Below, piece after piece: positions 8,586-16,643 of a DNA stretch of 36,746 nt. The notes beneath the pieces are model-generated. The model did not search any database. It was not told the origin of the DNA and was given only the letters and a program-made list of their open reading frames with translations. Origin of the DNA: Alphaproteobacteria bacterium (GTDB lineage Bacteria; Pseudomonadota; Alphaproteobacteria; Rhizobiales; JAJFHC01); contig JAJFHD010000022.1 of NCBI GenBank assembly GCA_021775805.1, forward strand, positions 1 to 36,746, in the 5' to 3' direction. The stretch's first letter is position 1. The number at the start of each line of letters is the position of its first letter. The translations under genes were made by a program, and so were the position numbers.

Positions 8586-8620
8586 TTAACCTGATTCAGG
8601 AAACACGGAAATCAGGTTAA
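8586..8620. promoter_or_regulatory. Perfect 11-bp inverted repeat in the divergent iol promoter region
   Basis: TTAACCTGATT (8586-8596) and AATCAGGTTAA (8610-8620) are exact reverse complements separated by 13 bases. The repeat sits in the 173-base gap (8536-8708) between the leftward inositol operon and iolG. A second, shorter palindrome, AATGAC / GTCATT (8619-8624 and 8631-8636), adjoins it. The arms are 24 bases apart centre to centre, close to two helical turns, as expected of an operator bound by one or two regulator dimers. The regulator is unknown; the GntR protein at 11684 is the nearest candidate. The rest of the gap shows nothing else. Confidence 0.65.
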
Positions 8621-8708
8621 TGACGGTCAGGTCATTGGGAACAACCGGCTCCCTGTGCAGGATGGTTCGCCGATTTCCCGATCAAGTCCAACCGGGCGGG
8701 TTGCTGCA

Positions 8709-9707
8709 ATGGTGAACATCGGATTGCTTGGCGCAGGCCGCATCGGCATGATCCATGCCGCGTCCGTCGGCGGCGTAGAGGACGCCCAGGTCGCGGCTGT
8801 CTTCGATCCGGATGAATCCGCCGCCCGGACGGCCTGTGATCTGACGGGCGCGCCGTCGGCGACAGTCCCTGAGATCATGGCCGATCCGGACGTTCCTGCG
8901 ATTATCGTCGCAACCCCGACAGATCTGCACGCCGATCTTGTTGAACAAGCCTCAATGGCTGGCAAGGTCGTCTTTTGCGAAAAGCCAATCGACCTCGATG
9001 CTGGCCGTGTCCGTGCCTGCTTGAAGACGGTCGAGCGCATGCAAACCAGACTGATGATCGGCTTCAACCGCCGTTTCGATCCTAGTTTCGCTCGGGTCAA
9101 GGCCGAGATTGAGTCCGGATCGGTCGGCGAGGTGGAAATGATCCAGATTACGTCCCGCGATCCGTCGCCGCCGCCAATCGACTATCTGCGCCGTTCCGGT
9201 GGAATTTTCCGCGACATGATGATCCATGATTTTGATATGGTGCGGTTCCTGTTTGGCGAAGAGATAACGGAAGTCAGTGCCACGGCATCCGTTCTCATAG
9301 ACCCGGCAATAGGTGATGCCGGTGACTACGACACCGCATCGGCCACCTTGCGCACCGCCAGCGGCCGGATTGCGGTCATCACGAATTCCCGCCGCACAGC
9401 CTATGGTTATGACCAGCGCATCGAGGCACACGGGTCGAACGGCATGGTCCAGGCTGATAACCACCGCACGACGTCGGTTTCGGTTTCCAGCACAGGAGGC
9501 CAGATCGCCGCACTGTTAAAGCCGTTCTTCCTGGAACGATATGCGCAGGCCTACAGGCGGGAGATCGAAACCTTCTGCGCTTTGGCGGCGGGAAACGATG
9601 TGCCGTATCCCGACGGGCAAGATGGCTTGAAGGCGCTTGAATTGGCCGATTGTGCTCTGTTGTCGGTCAAGGAAGAGCGAACTGTTCGGTGTTGGAACCC
9701 GGATTAG
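8709..9707 (+). CDS. iolG: Inositol 2-dehydrogenase (IolG, Gfo/Idh/MocA family)
   Basis: Oxidises myo-inositol (or a stereoisomer) to inosose with NAD, the first step of the pathway completed by IolE and IolD. The Rossmann motif GLLGAGRIGMIH is at the start. It is followed by ATPTDLH, the cofactor and catalytic-lysine motif CEKPIDLD, then GFNRRFDPSF and GGIFRDMMIHDFDMVRFL with the conserved histidine; all are typical of IolG. The ATG at 8709 was chosen because it begins directly at the first beta strand (MVNIGLLGAG). The frame is open from 8655, but that adds a tail not expected in the family. This gives 332 residues. It is transcribed away from the other iol genes and ends 4 bases before the tail of the dehydratase gene. 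Confidence 0.88.
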   Translation: MVNIGLLGAGRIGMIHAASVGGVEDAQVAAVFDPDESAARTACDLTGAPSATVPEIMADPDVPAIIVATPTDLHADLVEQASMAGKVVFCEKPIDLDAGRVRACLKTVERMQTRLMIGFNRRFDPSFARVKAEIESGSVGEVEMIQITSRDPSPPPIDYLRRSGGIFRDMMIHDFDMVRFLFGEEITEVSATASVLIDPAIGDAGDYDTASATLRTASGRIAVITNSRRTAYGYDQRIEAHGSNGMVQADNHRTTSVSVSSTGGQIAALLKPFFLERYAQAYRREIETFCALAAGNDVPYPDGQDGLKALELADCALLSVKEERTVRCWNPD

Positions 9708-9711
9708 GGTT

Positions 9712-11451
9712 CTACAGGATTGCCGGTTCTCCTATGGCCGCCCCGTAGCCGGTCTGCAGAAAGTCGAAATCGCACCCCAGGTTGGCCTGCTGGATATGAC
9801 GGTTGAACATCCAGCCGTAGCCGCGTTCGAACGCTGCCGAGCGGGGCGTGAGGTTTTGCCGGCGTTCATCAAGTTCGGTCTGGCTCACGTCCATGTCGAT
9901 GCGCCGTGCATCCACGTCGACTGTCACCTTGTCGCCGGTCCTGATCAGAGCCAGTGGCCCGCCCACATGGGCCTCCGGGGCCACGTGCAGGATGCAGGCG
10001 CCGTAGCTGGTCCCGCTCATCCGGGCATCCGAGATCCGCAACATGTCCCGGACGCCCTGGCGGAGCAGCTTCTTCGGAATCGGCAACATGCCCCATTCCG
10101 GCATGCCGGGCCCGCCCTGCGGTCCGTCGTTGCGTGATATCAGAACCGTGTCGGGCGTGACGTCGAGGTCTTCGTCGTCGATGTGCGCCTTAAGGTCGGC
10201 ATAGCTGTCGAACACGAGGGCCGGGCCTGTGTGCTTAAGAAAGCGGGCCTCGCAGGCCGACGGTTTGATGATGCACCCGTCCGGCGCCAGATTTCCGCGC
10301 AGCACGGCGAGCGCGCCTTCGGCGTAAATCGGATTGTCCGTGCTGCGGATGACGTCGTCGTTGAAGACTTCGGCGCCGGCGATGTCGTCGCCAAGGGTCT
10401 TTCCCGATACCGTGCGCGCCGACAGGTCGAGGTGGCCGGCGATCTGTTTCATCAGGGCCGGCAGGCCGCCGGCATAGTAGAAATCCTCCATCAGGTAGCG
10501 GTCGCCCGATGGCCTGACATTGGCGACCACGGGCACCGTGCGGCTCGCCTTGTCAAAATCATCCAGCCCCAGGTCGTGCCCTGCGCGCCGTGCCTGGGCG
10601 ATCAGGTGAATGGTGGCGTTGGTTGAGCAGCCCATGGCCATGGCCACGGTGATGGCATTGCCGAATGCGGGCCGGGTCAGTATCGCGTCAGGGGTCACAT
10701 CCTCCCAGACCATTTCCACGATCCGCCGGCCGGTGGCAGCGCTCATGCGGATGTGATTGGCATCGGCTGCCGGTATCGACGACGCGCCGGGCAGGGTCAT
10801 GCCGAGCGCCTCCGTGGTCGCCGTCATCGTGCTTGCCGTGCCCATGGTCATGCAATGGCCGTAGGATCGTGCAATGCCGCCTTCGATCTCCGACCATTGC
10901 TGCGGCGAGATCTCGCCGGCACGCATCTCGTCCCAGTATTTCCAGCCGTCAGAGCCCGATCCCAGGGTCTTGCCCCGCCAGTTGCCGCGCAGCATTGGCC
11001 CGGCGGGCAAGTAGATCGCCGGAATGTTCATGCTGGTGGCCCCCAGCAACAGGCCGGGCGTGGTCTTGTCGCATCCGCCCATCAGCACAGCGCCGTCGAC
11101 CGGATGTGACCTGAGCAGTTCCTCCACTTCCATGGCCAGCAGATTGCGGTAGAGCATGGTGGTTGGTTTGACGAAATTCTCCGACAGCGAAAGAGCCGGC
11201 AGCTCGATCGGAAAACCGCCGGCCTGCAGCACACCGCGCTTGACGTCGTCCACCCGGTGCTTGAAATGGGCATGGCACGGATTGATATCCGACCAGGTAT
11301 TGAGAATGGCAATCAGCGGTTTGCCGACCCAGTCCTCAGGCCCATACCCCATCTGCATGGCACGCGAACGATGCCCGAAGGCGCGCAGGTCCTGTACGCC
11401 AAGCCATCGGAAACTGCGCAGCTCTTCTGCCGTTTTCTTTTTTATTATCAT
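9712..11451 (-). CDS. Sugar-acid dehydratase, IlvD/Edd family (L-arabinonate dehydratase type)
   Basis: Iron-sulfur dehydratase that removes water from a sugar acid to give a 2-keto-3-deoxy acid. The cluster cysteines are in INPCHAHF (C59), GGCDKTTPG (C127) and YGHCMTMGTAS (C200). The active-site DARMSGTSYG (S479, T481) is near the end. From memory, these cysteine positions equal those of Rhizobium L-arabinonate dehydratase, a [2Fe-2S] enzyme of about 579 residues, which matches this protein. The start at 11451 was chosen over the open frame to 11487 because AGGAAG precedes it by 7 bases and because of this numbering. D-xylonate, D-fuconate or another sugar acid remains possible. It is divergent from the GntR gene. 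Confidence 0.9.
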   Translation of the reverse strand: MIIKKKTAEELRSFRWLGVQDLRAFGHRSRAMQMGYGPEDWVGKPLIAILNTWSDINPCHAHFKHRVDDVKRGVLQAGGFPIELPALSLSENFVKPTTMLYRNLLAMEVEELLRSHPVDGAVLMGGCDKTTPGLLLGATSMNIPAIYLPAGPMLRGNWRGKTLGSGSDGWKYWDEMRAGEISPQQWSEIEGGIARSYGHCMTMGTASTMTATTEALGMTLPGASSIPAADANHIRMSAATGRRIVEMVWEDVTPDAILTRPAFGNAITVAMAMGCSTNATIHLIAQARRAGHDLGLDDFDKASRTVPVVANVRPSGDRYLMEDFYYAGGLPALMKQIAGHLDLSARTVSGKTLGDDIAGAEVFNDDVIRSTDNPIYAEGALAVLRGNLAPDGCIIKPSACEARFLKHTGPALVFDSYADLKAHIDDEDLDVTPDTVLISRNDGPQGGPGMPEWGMLPIPKKLLRQGVRDMLRISDARMSGTSYGACILHVAPEAHVGGPLALIRTGDKVTVDVDARRIDMDVSQTELDERRQNLTPRSAAFERGYGWMFNRHIQQANLGCDFDFLQTGYGAAIGEPAIL

Positions 11452-11683
11452 CAAGTTACTTCCTGGTAGCCTGACCTGATCGAGCAAAATGCAGGCGTAT
11501 GTGCTTATCCGTTCAGACGCGAATATAAAACGAATGTACCGTTCTGTGGGTATTTGTTGGAGATGTTCTGGCCATGCGTCCTCGGAGCGGATCCAACCAG
11601 ATTTCCGGTAAACAACCTCCCGTTGCGTAGATTTTCAGACTATAAGATCAACGGTCCCAGTTGCAGCCGATGTATGGAGCACA
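11452..11683. promoter_or_regulatory. Divergent promoter region, dehydratase / GntR
   Basis: A 232-base non-coding gap that must hold the promoters of the leftward dehydratase gene and the rightward regulator gene. It has an AT-rich part near 11518-11535. I found no convincing long inverted repeat and do not assign promoter boxes. The regulator gene has GGAG shortly before its ATG. Confidence 0.5.
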
Positions 11684-12589
11684 ATGTCAAAAACAGAGGT
11701 GACCAGAAAGATCCTTGATATCCTGCGTCGCGAGGGTGCGGCGTCGGGCTTTCACATCCGCGAGCAGTGGCTGGCCGATGTCCTGGGCATCTCGCGCTCG
11801 CCGATCCGCACCGCCCTGAAGCAGCTCGAGCAGCTGCAGGTTGTCCGTTCAGAGCAGAATCAGGGATATTTTCTGCAGCTGACACCGGGTACGCCCGACT
11901 TCGAACAGATCAGCCTGCCCCAGGCCGAGACGGAACGCATCTACCGCCAGATTGCCAGCGAACGCTTCGCCAATCTTCTGGGCAATCAGGTGTCGGTCGG
12001 CGATCTGGTCCGCCGTTACGATGTCGGCAGAGCAGTCATCCTGAAAGTGCTTGCCCGCATGCAGGAAGACGGGCTGGTGGAAAAGACGACTGGCCACAAC
12101 TGGGTTTTCGGGCCGGCTCTGAACGATGAAGCGTCGTACCAGGAAAGCTACCGCTATCGCCTGACGATCGAGCCGGCGGCTCTGCGCGAAGCCGGGTTCG
12201 ACCTGCCCGATGCCAAGAGCCGCCAATTGCGCCGGATGCACGAAGCAGCCCTCGATGCCGGCCTGGAAAACGAATCGATCGCCAGCCTGTTCAACATCGA
12301 TGCCGAGTTTCACGACACTCTGGCCCGAGCCTGCGGCAACCGCTTCCTGGCCCAGGCCATCTGCCAGCAGACTAGGCTGCGGCGGTTGTCGGAATATGAG
12401 ACCTATATCTCCCGTGAACAGCACGAAGTATCCTTTGCCGAACACATGGCCATTCTCGACGCCGTCGAGGCAGGCAACCTGGCCGAGGCCGCCGACAAAA
12501 TGACTCTGCACATCCAGCATTCGGACGAAACCCGCCCCGACTTCCGCAAAGTGCGCGTTCTGGCGCACCGTCGGCTGACACGCCGCTAA
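11684..12589 (+). CDS. GntR-family transcriptional regulator (FCD type, apparently two winged helices)
   Basis: DNA-binding repressor or activator, likely for the divergent dehydratase gene and/or the downstream ABC operon. Residues about 1-68 form a GntR winged helix, with the recognition part ISRSPIRTALKQLEQL and the wing near VVRSEQNQGYFLQL. Residues about 85-143 look like a second winged helix (NLLGNQVSVGDLVRRYDVG, then VLARMQEDGLVEKTTGHNWVF). Residues about 150-290 form an FCD ligand-binding domain with FNIDAEFHDTLARACGN and HMAILDAVEAGN, carrying the usual metal-binding histidines and aspartate. At 301 residues it is longer than the usual 220-250 of FadR-type members, which fits the extra domain. 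Confidence 0.87.
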   Translation: MSKTEVTRKILDILRREGAASGFHIREQWLADVLGISRSPIRTALKQLEQLQVVRSEQNQGYFLQLTPGTPDFEQISLPQAETERIYRQIASERFANLLGNQVSVGDLVRRYDVGRAVILKVLARMQEDGLVEKTTGHNWVFGPALNDEASYQESYRYRLTIEPAALREAGFDLPDAKSRQLRRMHEAALDAGLENESIASLFNIDAEFHDTLARACGNRFLAQAICQQTRLRRLSEYETYISREQHEVSFAEHMAILDAVEAGNLAEAADKMTLHIQHSDETRPDFRKVRVLAHRRLTRR

Positions 12590-12780
12590 GTCATTGAGTA
12601 TTTGAGGTATTTTCTCAAAACTGGAATGACAAGGCCAGTGCGTTTAAAAAAGTTGTTGTATTATTTTCGATAAAAAAACAATATAGCGGCAAGAAACAAA
12701 CGTGCGCAGGTTTGCCGGCGGTGGAACATTGCCTTTGAGTCTGCGAATTTTGGTGGAAAGAGCAGGGAGGAAAATCATCC
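12590..12780 (+). promoter_or_regulatory. AT-rich promoter region before the ABC operon
   Basis: A 191-base gap between the regulator gene and the nine-gene operon. TTTGAG (12601-12606) and CTCAAA (12614-12619) form a weak hairpin just after the regulator stop. From about 12645 to 12690 the DNA is markedly AT-rich, as expected of a promoter. GGAGG at 12766-12770 is the ribosome site of the binding-protein gene. No operator could be assigned. Confidence 0.45.
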
Positions 12781-13836
12781 ATGAAAATGATCAAACTTTT
12801 ATCTGCAGGTGCTGCGTTAGCCGTCGCGGCTGCATTAGGGCTGGGCGCTTCGATGGCGGCAGACAAGATCGTCATCTCCAACTGGGACGGCTATATGCCG
12901 AAGGACCTGCCGGAAAAATTCAAGGCGGCAACCGGCATCGAAGTTGAAGTCTCGCTTCATGCGACCAACGAGGAAATTATGGGCAAGGTCGTGGCCGGCA
13001 AGGGCAAGGGCTACGATGTGCTGTTCGTATCATCGCCTTTCGCCGAGGTGTTGAACAAGCTCGGCCTGTCCGCCAAAATCGACCACGCCCAGGTCCCCAA
13101 CATGGCCAATCTTTATCCAGAGGCCGGCAAGCTCGCCTATGATCCGGGCAATACGTTCTCGGCACCCTATGCCTGGGGCACCACGGGCCTGTGTTATCGC
13201 TCCGATCTGGTCGAAGGCGACCCGTCGAGCTGGAATGATCTGCTCAAGCCTGCGGCCGCGCTCAAAGGAAAGATTACGATGCTGGCAACCGACCGATGGC
13301 TTATGGCAGCCGGCCTGCTTGCCAAGGGGTACTCGGTCAATGACGCCGATCAGGCGCATATCGACGAAGTCAAGAACCTCCTGATCGATGCCAAGAAGAA
13401 CCTGCTCGCTTACGACGACACCACGTTCTATTCCAAGCTCGTGTCCGGTGAAGCCAGCCTGGTTCATGCCTGGGACGGCTGGTGCAACTACGGCATCGGC
13501 GAAAACAACAAGATCAAGTACGTCATCCCCAAGGAAGGCACCGACCTCTGGGTCGACACCATGGTCGTGACGGCGGCTTCCGAGAACAAGGCCGCTGCCC
13601 ACAAGTTCATCAACTATGTGCTCAGCGCCGACACCGGCAAGTGGGTTGCAGAGAACATCCTCTACAAGGTCCCCAACAAGGCCGCCATGGAATCGCTCGA
13701 CAAATCCCTGTTCGACACCTTTCCGAACCTGGGCATGGCGCCTGCCGACATGATGAAGCAGGAGCAGCTGCGCGACCTTGGCGACGCCCAGAAAGCCTAC
13801 ACCAAGGCTGTCACTGAAATAACCGCGTCCAAGTAA
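12781..13836 (+). CDS. ABC transporter substrate-binding protein, spermidine/putrescine (PotD/PotF) type
   Basis: Periplasmic binding protein for a polyamine-like or other cationic solute. The signal peptide is clear: MKMIKLLS, a hydrophobic core to about residue 24, and cleavage near ASMA|AD at residues 26-27. The mature start KIVISNWDGYMPKDLPEKF is typical of PotD/PotF. Later segments also fit: APYAWGTTGLCYRSD, then SLVHAWDGWCNYG, and the KEGTDLWVDTMVV region that lines the ligand pocket. It has 351 residues, a normal length. It is the first gene of a nine-gene operon and is followed by a strong hairpin. The ligand is likely an amine, but opine and amino-acid derivatives are also carried by this family. 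Confidence 0.93.
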   Translation: MKMIKLLSAGAALAVAAALGLGASMAADKIVISNWDGYMPKDLPEKFKAATGIEVEVSLHATNEEIMGKVVAGKGKGYDVLFVSSPFAEVLNKLGLSAKIDHAQVPNMANLYPEAGKLAYDPGNTFSAPYAWGTTGLCYRSDLVEGDPSSWNDLLKPAAALKGKITMLATDRWLMAAGLLAKGYSVNDADQAHIDEVKNLLIDAKKNLLAYDDTTFYSKLVSGEASLVHAWDGWCNYGIGENNKIKYVIPKEGTDLWVDTMVVTAASENKAAAHKFINYVLSADTGKWVAENILYKVPNKAAMESLDKSLFDTFPNLGMAPADMMKQEQLRDLGDAQKAYTKAVTEITASK

Positions 13837-13850
13837 CAGAGTTGTCCCTC

Positions 13851-13878
13851 CAGGCGGCCCCTTGTCGGGGGCCGCCTG
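13851..13878 (+). terminator. Perfect 11-bp GC hairpin after the binding-protein gene
   Basis: CAGGCGGCCCC (13851-13861) and GGGGCCGCCTG (13868-13878) pair perfectly around a 6-base loop, TTGTCG. It starts 15 bases after the binding-protein stop and lies before the permease gene. There is no T run, so it is more likely an mRNA-stabilising or pausing element than a full terminator. It matches in position the hairpins at 1065-1093 and 23616-23650. Confidence 0.78.
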
Positions 13879-13913
13879 ACGGGCATCGCGATCAGCGCAC
13901 GGCAATCCACATC

Positions 13914-14771
13914 ATGAAGCAGATCCGCTCCCTGCTGCTCATCCTGCCCGGACTGGGCTGGCTGACCGCTTTCATGATCGTTCCCTGCCTGATCATCTTC
14001 TTTTTCAGTTTTTTCGAACGCGGCACCTATGGCGGTATCGACTACAATTTCAACTTCGAAAACTTCACCCGTGCCGCCGAGCCCGTCTACCTCTCCATCT
14101 TTCTTGACTCGGCCCGCATCGCCACGCTTGCAACGGTCATTGCCGTTGTCGTCGCCTATCCGGCGGCCTATGCAATCTCCCTGGCACCCCGGAACCGGCA
14201 GACCCGGTATCTGTTTCTCGTCATGCTGCCGTTCTGGAGCAACTACCTGATCCGGACCTATGCCTGGATCGTGTTGCTCAATCGGGAAGGCATCATCAAC
14301 AAGTCGCTCGGGGCCGCAGGCGTGATCGATGAACCCTTGTCCATCCTCTACAATGAATTCGCGGTCGTGACAGGCCTGGTCTACAACTATCTGCCCTTTG
14401 TCATTCTGGCGATATATTCGTCAATTCAGAGGCTTAACCCCGAAATCAGGGAAGCCTCGGAAGACCTCGGCGCCCCATCGTGGAAAACTTTCACACGGGT
14501 TACCTTGCCACTTACCCTGCCAGGCGTGGCGGCCGGGGCCGTGTTTGTCTTTGTCCTTTCAATCGGCAATTTCATTACCCCGGACCTGCTTGGTGGCGGG
14601 CGGCAGCAGATGGTCGGGAACCTGATCTACGATCAATTCCTTTCGGCGCGCGACTGGCCCTTCGGTGCGGCTTTGTCTCTCGTCCTGATCTTCATCATGA
14701 TGCTGTTGCTGTTTGCCCAGGCGGTGGCCGTAAACCGCGCCCAGCAGGATGAGGGGCATGCCCGTGGCTAG
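13914..14771 (+). CDS. ABC transporter permease, PotB/PotH type
   Basis: Inner-membrane permease, one half of the transport channel of the polyamine-type importer. Six hydrophobic segments are visible. The ABC permease coupling loop is present as REASEDLGAPSWKTFTRVTLP near residues 183-203, with the conserved EAA-type pattern (E..EDLGA then G-less variant). The start ATG at 13914 gives MKQIRSLLLILPGLGWL, a usual PotB-like start. The frame is open from a TTG at 13842, but that would run through the hairpin. It has 285 residues, and its end overlaps the next gene. Confidence 0.92.
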   Translation: MKQIRSLLLILPGLGWLTAFMIVPCLIIFFFSFFERGTYGGIDYNFNFENFTRAAEPVYLSIFLDSARIATLATVIAVVVAYPAAYAISLAPRNRQTRYLFLVMLPFWSNYLIRTYAWIVLLNREGIINKSLGAAGVIDEPLSILYNEFAVVTGLVYNYLPFVILAIYSSIQRLNPEIREASEDLGAPSWKTFTRVTLPLTLPGVAAGAVFVFVLSIGNFITPDLLGGGRQQMVGNLIYDQFLSARDWPFGAALSLVLIFIMMLLLFAQAVAVNRAQQDEGHARG

Positions 14772-15555
14772 AGTTCACCCCGCCAGAAGAATCCTCATGA
14801 GCCATCTGCGGCTGACCTATGCCTTTCTCTACCTGCCGATTCTCGTACTGATGGCCCTCAGTTTCAATCGCGGCGGCATGCCCACCGCGTGGACCGGATT
14901 CTCATTCGACTGGTATGTCAAACTGGCCAACAGCCCTGAAATCCTCTCGGCTGCTGTCAACACGGTGATTGTCGCCGTCGCATCGACTCTGATCTCGACA
15001 GTCCTGGGAACAATGCTGGCCCTTGGCGTGGAGCGGCGCAAGGCCTCGAGCGGCCTCGACGCCATTCTGTTCGCCCCCATGATCATCCCGGATATCGTCC
15101 TGGCGATCGCCTTGTTGTCATTTTATACACTGCTCAATTTTACCCTTGGGCTGCACTCGATCATTCTGTCCCATGCGGTGTTCAACATCGCCTTTGTCTG
15201 CGCCGTTGTCCGCACGCGGCTGAAGAATTTCGACCATGCCATCGTCGAAGCCTCGATTGATCTGGGGGCCGACCGGTTCACGACATTTCGGCGCGTCACG
15301 CTTCCCGTGATCTTTCCCGGCGTCCTTGCCGGTGCGCTGCTTGCGTTTACCCTGTCGTTCGATGAGTTCATCATCGCCTTCTTTACCGCAGGCGCCGGCT
15401 CCAGTTCGACCACGCTGCCCATGCGCATCTATTCGATGATCCGGTTCGGCGTGACGCCGGAGATCAATGCCATGGCAACGATCATCATGATGGTAAGTTT
15501 CACTCTCGTTTTCCTGTCCCAGCGGCTGAACAGGGAGGTGTTTGGCTCAAGATGA
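14758..15555 (+). CDS. ABC transporter permease, PotC/PotI type
   Basis: Second permease half of the importer. There are about six membrane segments, and the coupling loop VEASIDLGADRFTTFRRVTLP is followed by FPGVLAGALLAFTLSFDEFIIAFF, a clear PotC signature. In-frame starts at 14749, 14758 and 14797 are possible. The one at 14797 (MSHLRLTYAFLYLPILVL) gives the most typical N-terminus, while the upstream two overlap the first permease gene; the choice does not affect the assignment. The stop codon overlaps the ATG of the ATPase gene by four bases (ATGA), so the two are translationally coupled. Confidence 0.91.
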   Translation: MPVARVHPARRILMSHLRLTYAFLYLPILVLMALSFNRGGMPTAWTGFSFDWYVKLANSPEILSAAVNTVIVAVASTLISTVLGTMLALGVERRKASSGLDAILFAPMIIPDIVLAIALLSFYTLLNFTLGLHSIILSHAVFNIAFVCAVVRTRLKNFDHAIVEASIDLGADRFTTFRRVTLPVIFPGVLAGALLAFTLSFDEFIIAFFTAGAGSSSTTLPMRIYSMIRFGVTPEINAMATIIMMVSFTLVFLSQRLNREVFGSR

Positions 15556-16622
15556 GCACAGCTCCCGTCATAGGCCTGGATGCTGTCACCAAGCGCTTCG
15601 AGGCGGTCACAGCCGTCGACCATGTGTCGGTTGACCTGGTGGAAGGCGAGTTCTTTGCGCTTCTGGGACCTTCCGGCTGCGGCAAGACCACTTTGTTGCG
15701 AGTAATCGCCGGCTTCGAGGAACCCGATGAGGGCAAGGTTCTGCTGGACGGTCGCGACATTACACAACTGCGGCCGAACCGCCGGCCGGTGAATCTGATG
15801 TTTCAATCCTATGCCTTGTTTCCGCACATGACCGTCTACAACAACATCGCCTACGGGCTCGAGATGGAGAATTGCTCGAAATCTGAAATCGAAGGCCGCG
15901 TCGATGAAATGCTCGCCATGACCCAGCTCGATGCCCTGGCCCACCGTAAGCCCGATCAGCTTTCCGGCGGTCAACGCCAGCGTGTCGCCCTTGCCCGCGC
16001 GCTGGTCAAGCGTCCCCGGGTGCTGTTGCTGGACGAGCCTCTCGGCGCGCTTGACAAGAAACTGCGCGGACAGATGCAGCTCGAACTCAAGAAACTGCAG
16101 CACGACCTGGGGATCACTTTCGTCGTTGTTACCCATGATCAGGAAGAAGCCCTGGTCATGGCCGACCGGATCGCGTTGATGAAGGACGGCCGGATCGAGC
16201 AATTGGGCGCACCGGAACAACTCTATGAGCGCCCCGGATCGCGTTTCGTTGCCGATTTCATCGGTGTGTCGAACTTCTTCGAGGGCCGGGCGACCGGCGA
16301 TGGAGTCGAAACCGAAGCCGGCGATGTCTTTCGCGGTGAGGGCGGTGCCGAAACCGGTGCCAGCTGCGCCATTGCTGTCAGGCCGGAACGAATCTCGTTG
16401 TCGGCACCGGACAGGCTTGAGGACCAGAACTCGGTCAGCGGTCAGATCAGCGATATCGCCTATCATGGCCAGGACATCAACATTCATGTGCTTGCGGCCG
16501 GCAGCAAAAACGCTGTACTGGCCCGGATTTCGGCGGCCGATGACAAGAGCCGCAGCTTCAGCATCGGCCAGACGGTCTGGTGCAACTGGCGTCCTGAACA
16601 CGGGCGCATTTTGACGAACTAG
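15552..16622 (+). CDS. ABC transporter ATP-binding protein, PotA type
   Basis: Cytoplasmic ATPase that powers the polyamine-type importer. The Walker A motif GPSGCGKTT is at about residues 38-46. The Q-loop falls near FQSYALFPHM, the ABC signature LSGGQRQRVALARAL near 137-151, the Walker B motif RVLLLDEPLGALD near 156-168, and the switch histidine in VVTHDQEEAL. A C-terminal TOBE-type domain (about 240-356) with RPERISL and GQDINIHV is the usual regulatory part of PotA-like subunits. It has 356 residues. The start overlaps the permease stop. Confidence 0.95.
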   Translation: MSTAPVIGLDAVTKRFEAVTAVDHVSVDLVEGEFFALLGPSGCGKTTLLRVIAGFEEPDEGKVLLDGRDITQLRPNRRPVNLMFQSYALFPHMTVYNNIAYGLEMENCSKSEIEGRVDEMLAMTQLDALAHRKPDQLSGGQRQRVALARALVKRPRVLLLDEPLGALDKKLRGQMQLELKKLQHDLGITFVVVTHDQEEALVMADRIALMKDGRIEQLGAPEQLYERPGSRFVADFIGVSNFFEGRATGDGVETEAGDVFRGEGGAETGASCAIAVRPERISLSAPDRLEDQNSVSGQISDIAYHGQDINIHVLAAGSKNAVLARISAADDKSRSFSIGQTVWCNWRPEHGRILTN

Positions 16623-16643
16623 ATATTCAAGAGGGAGGACACC

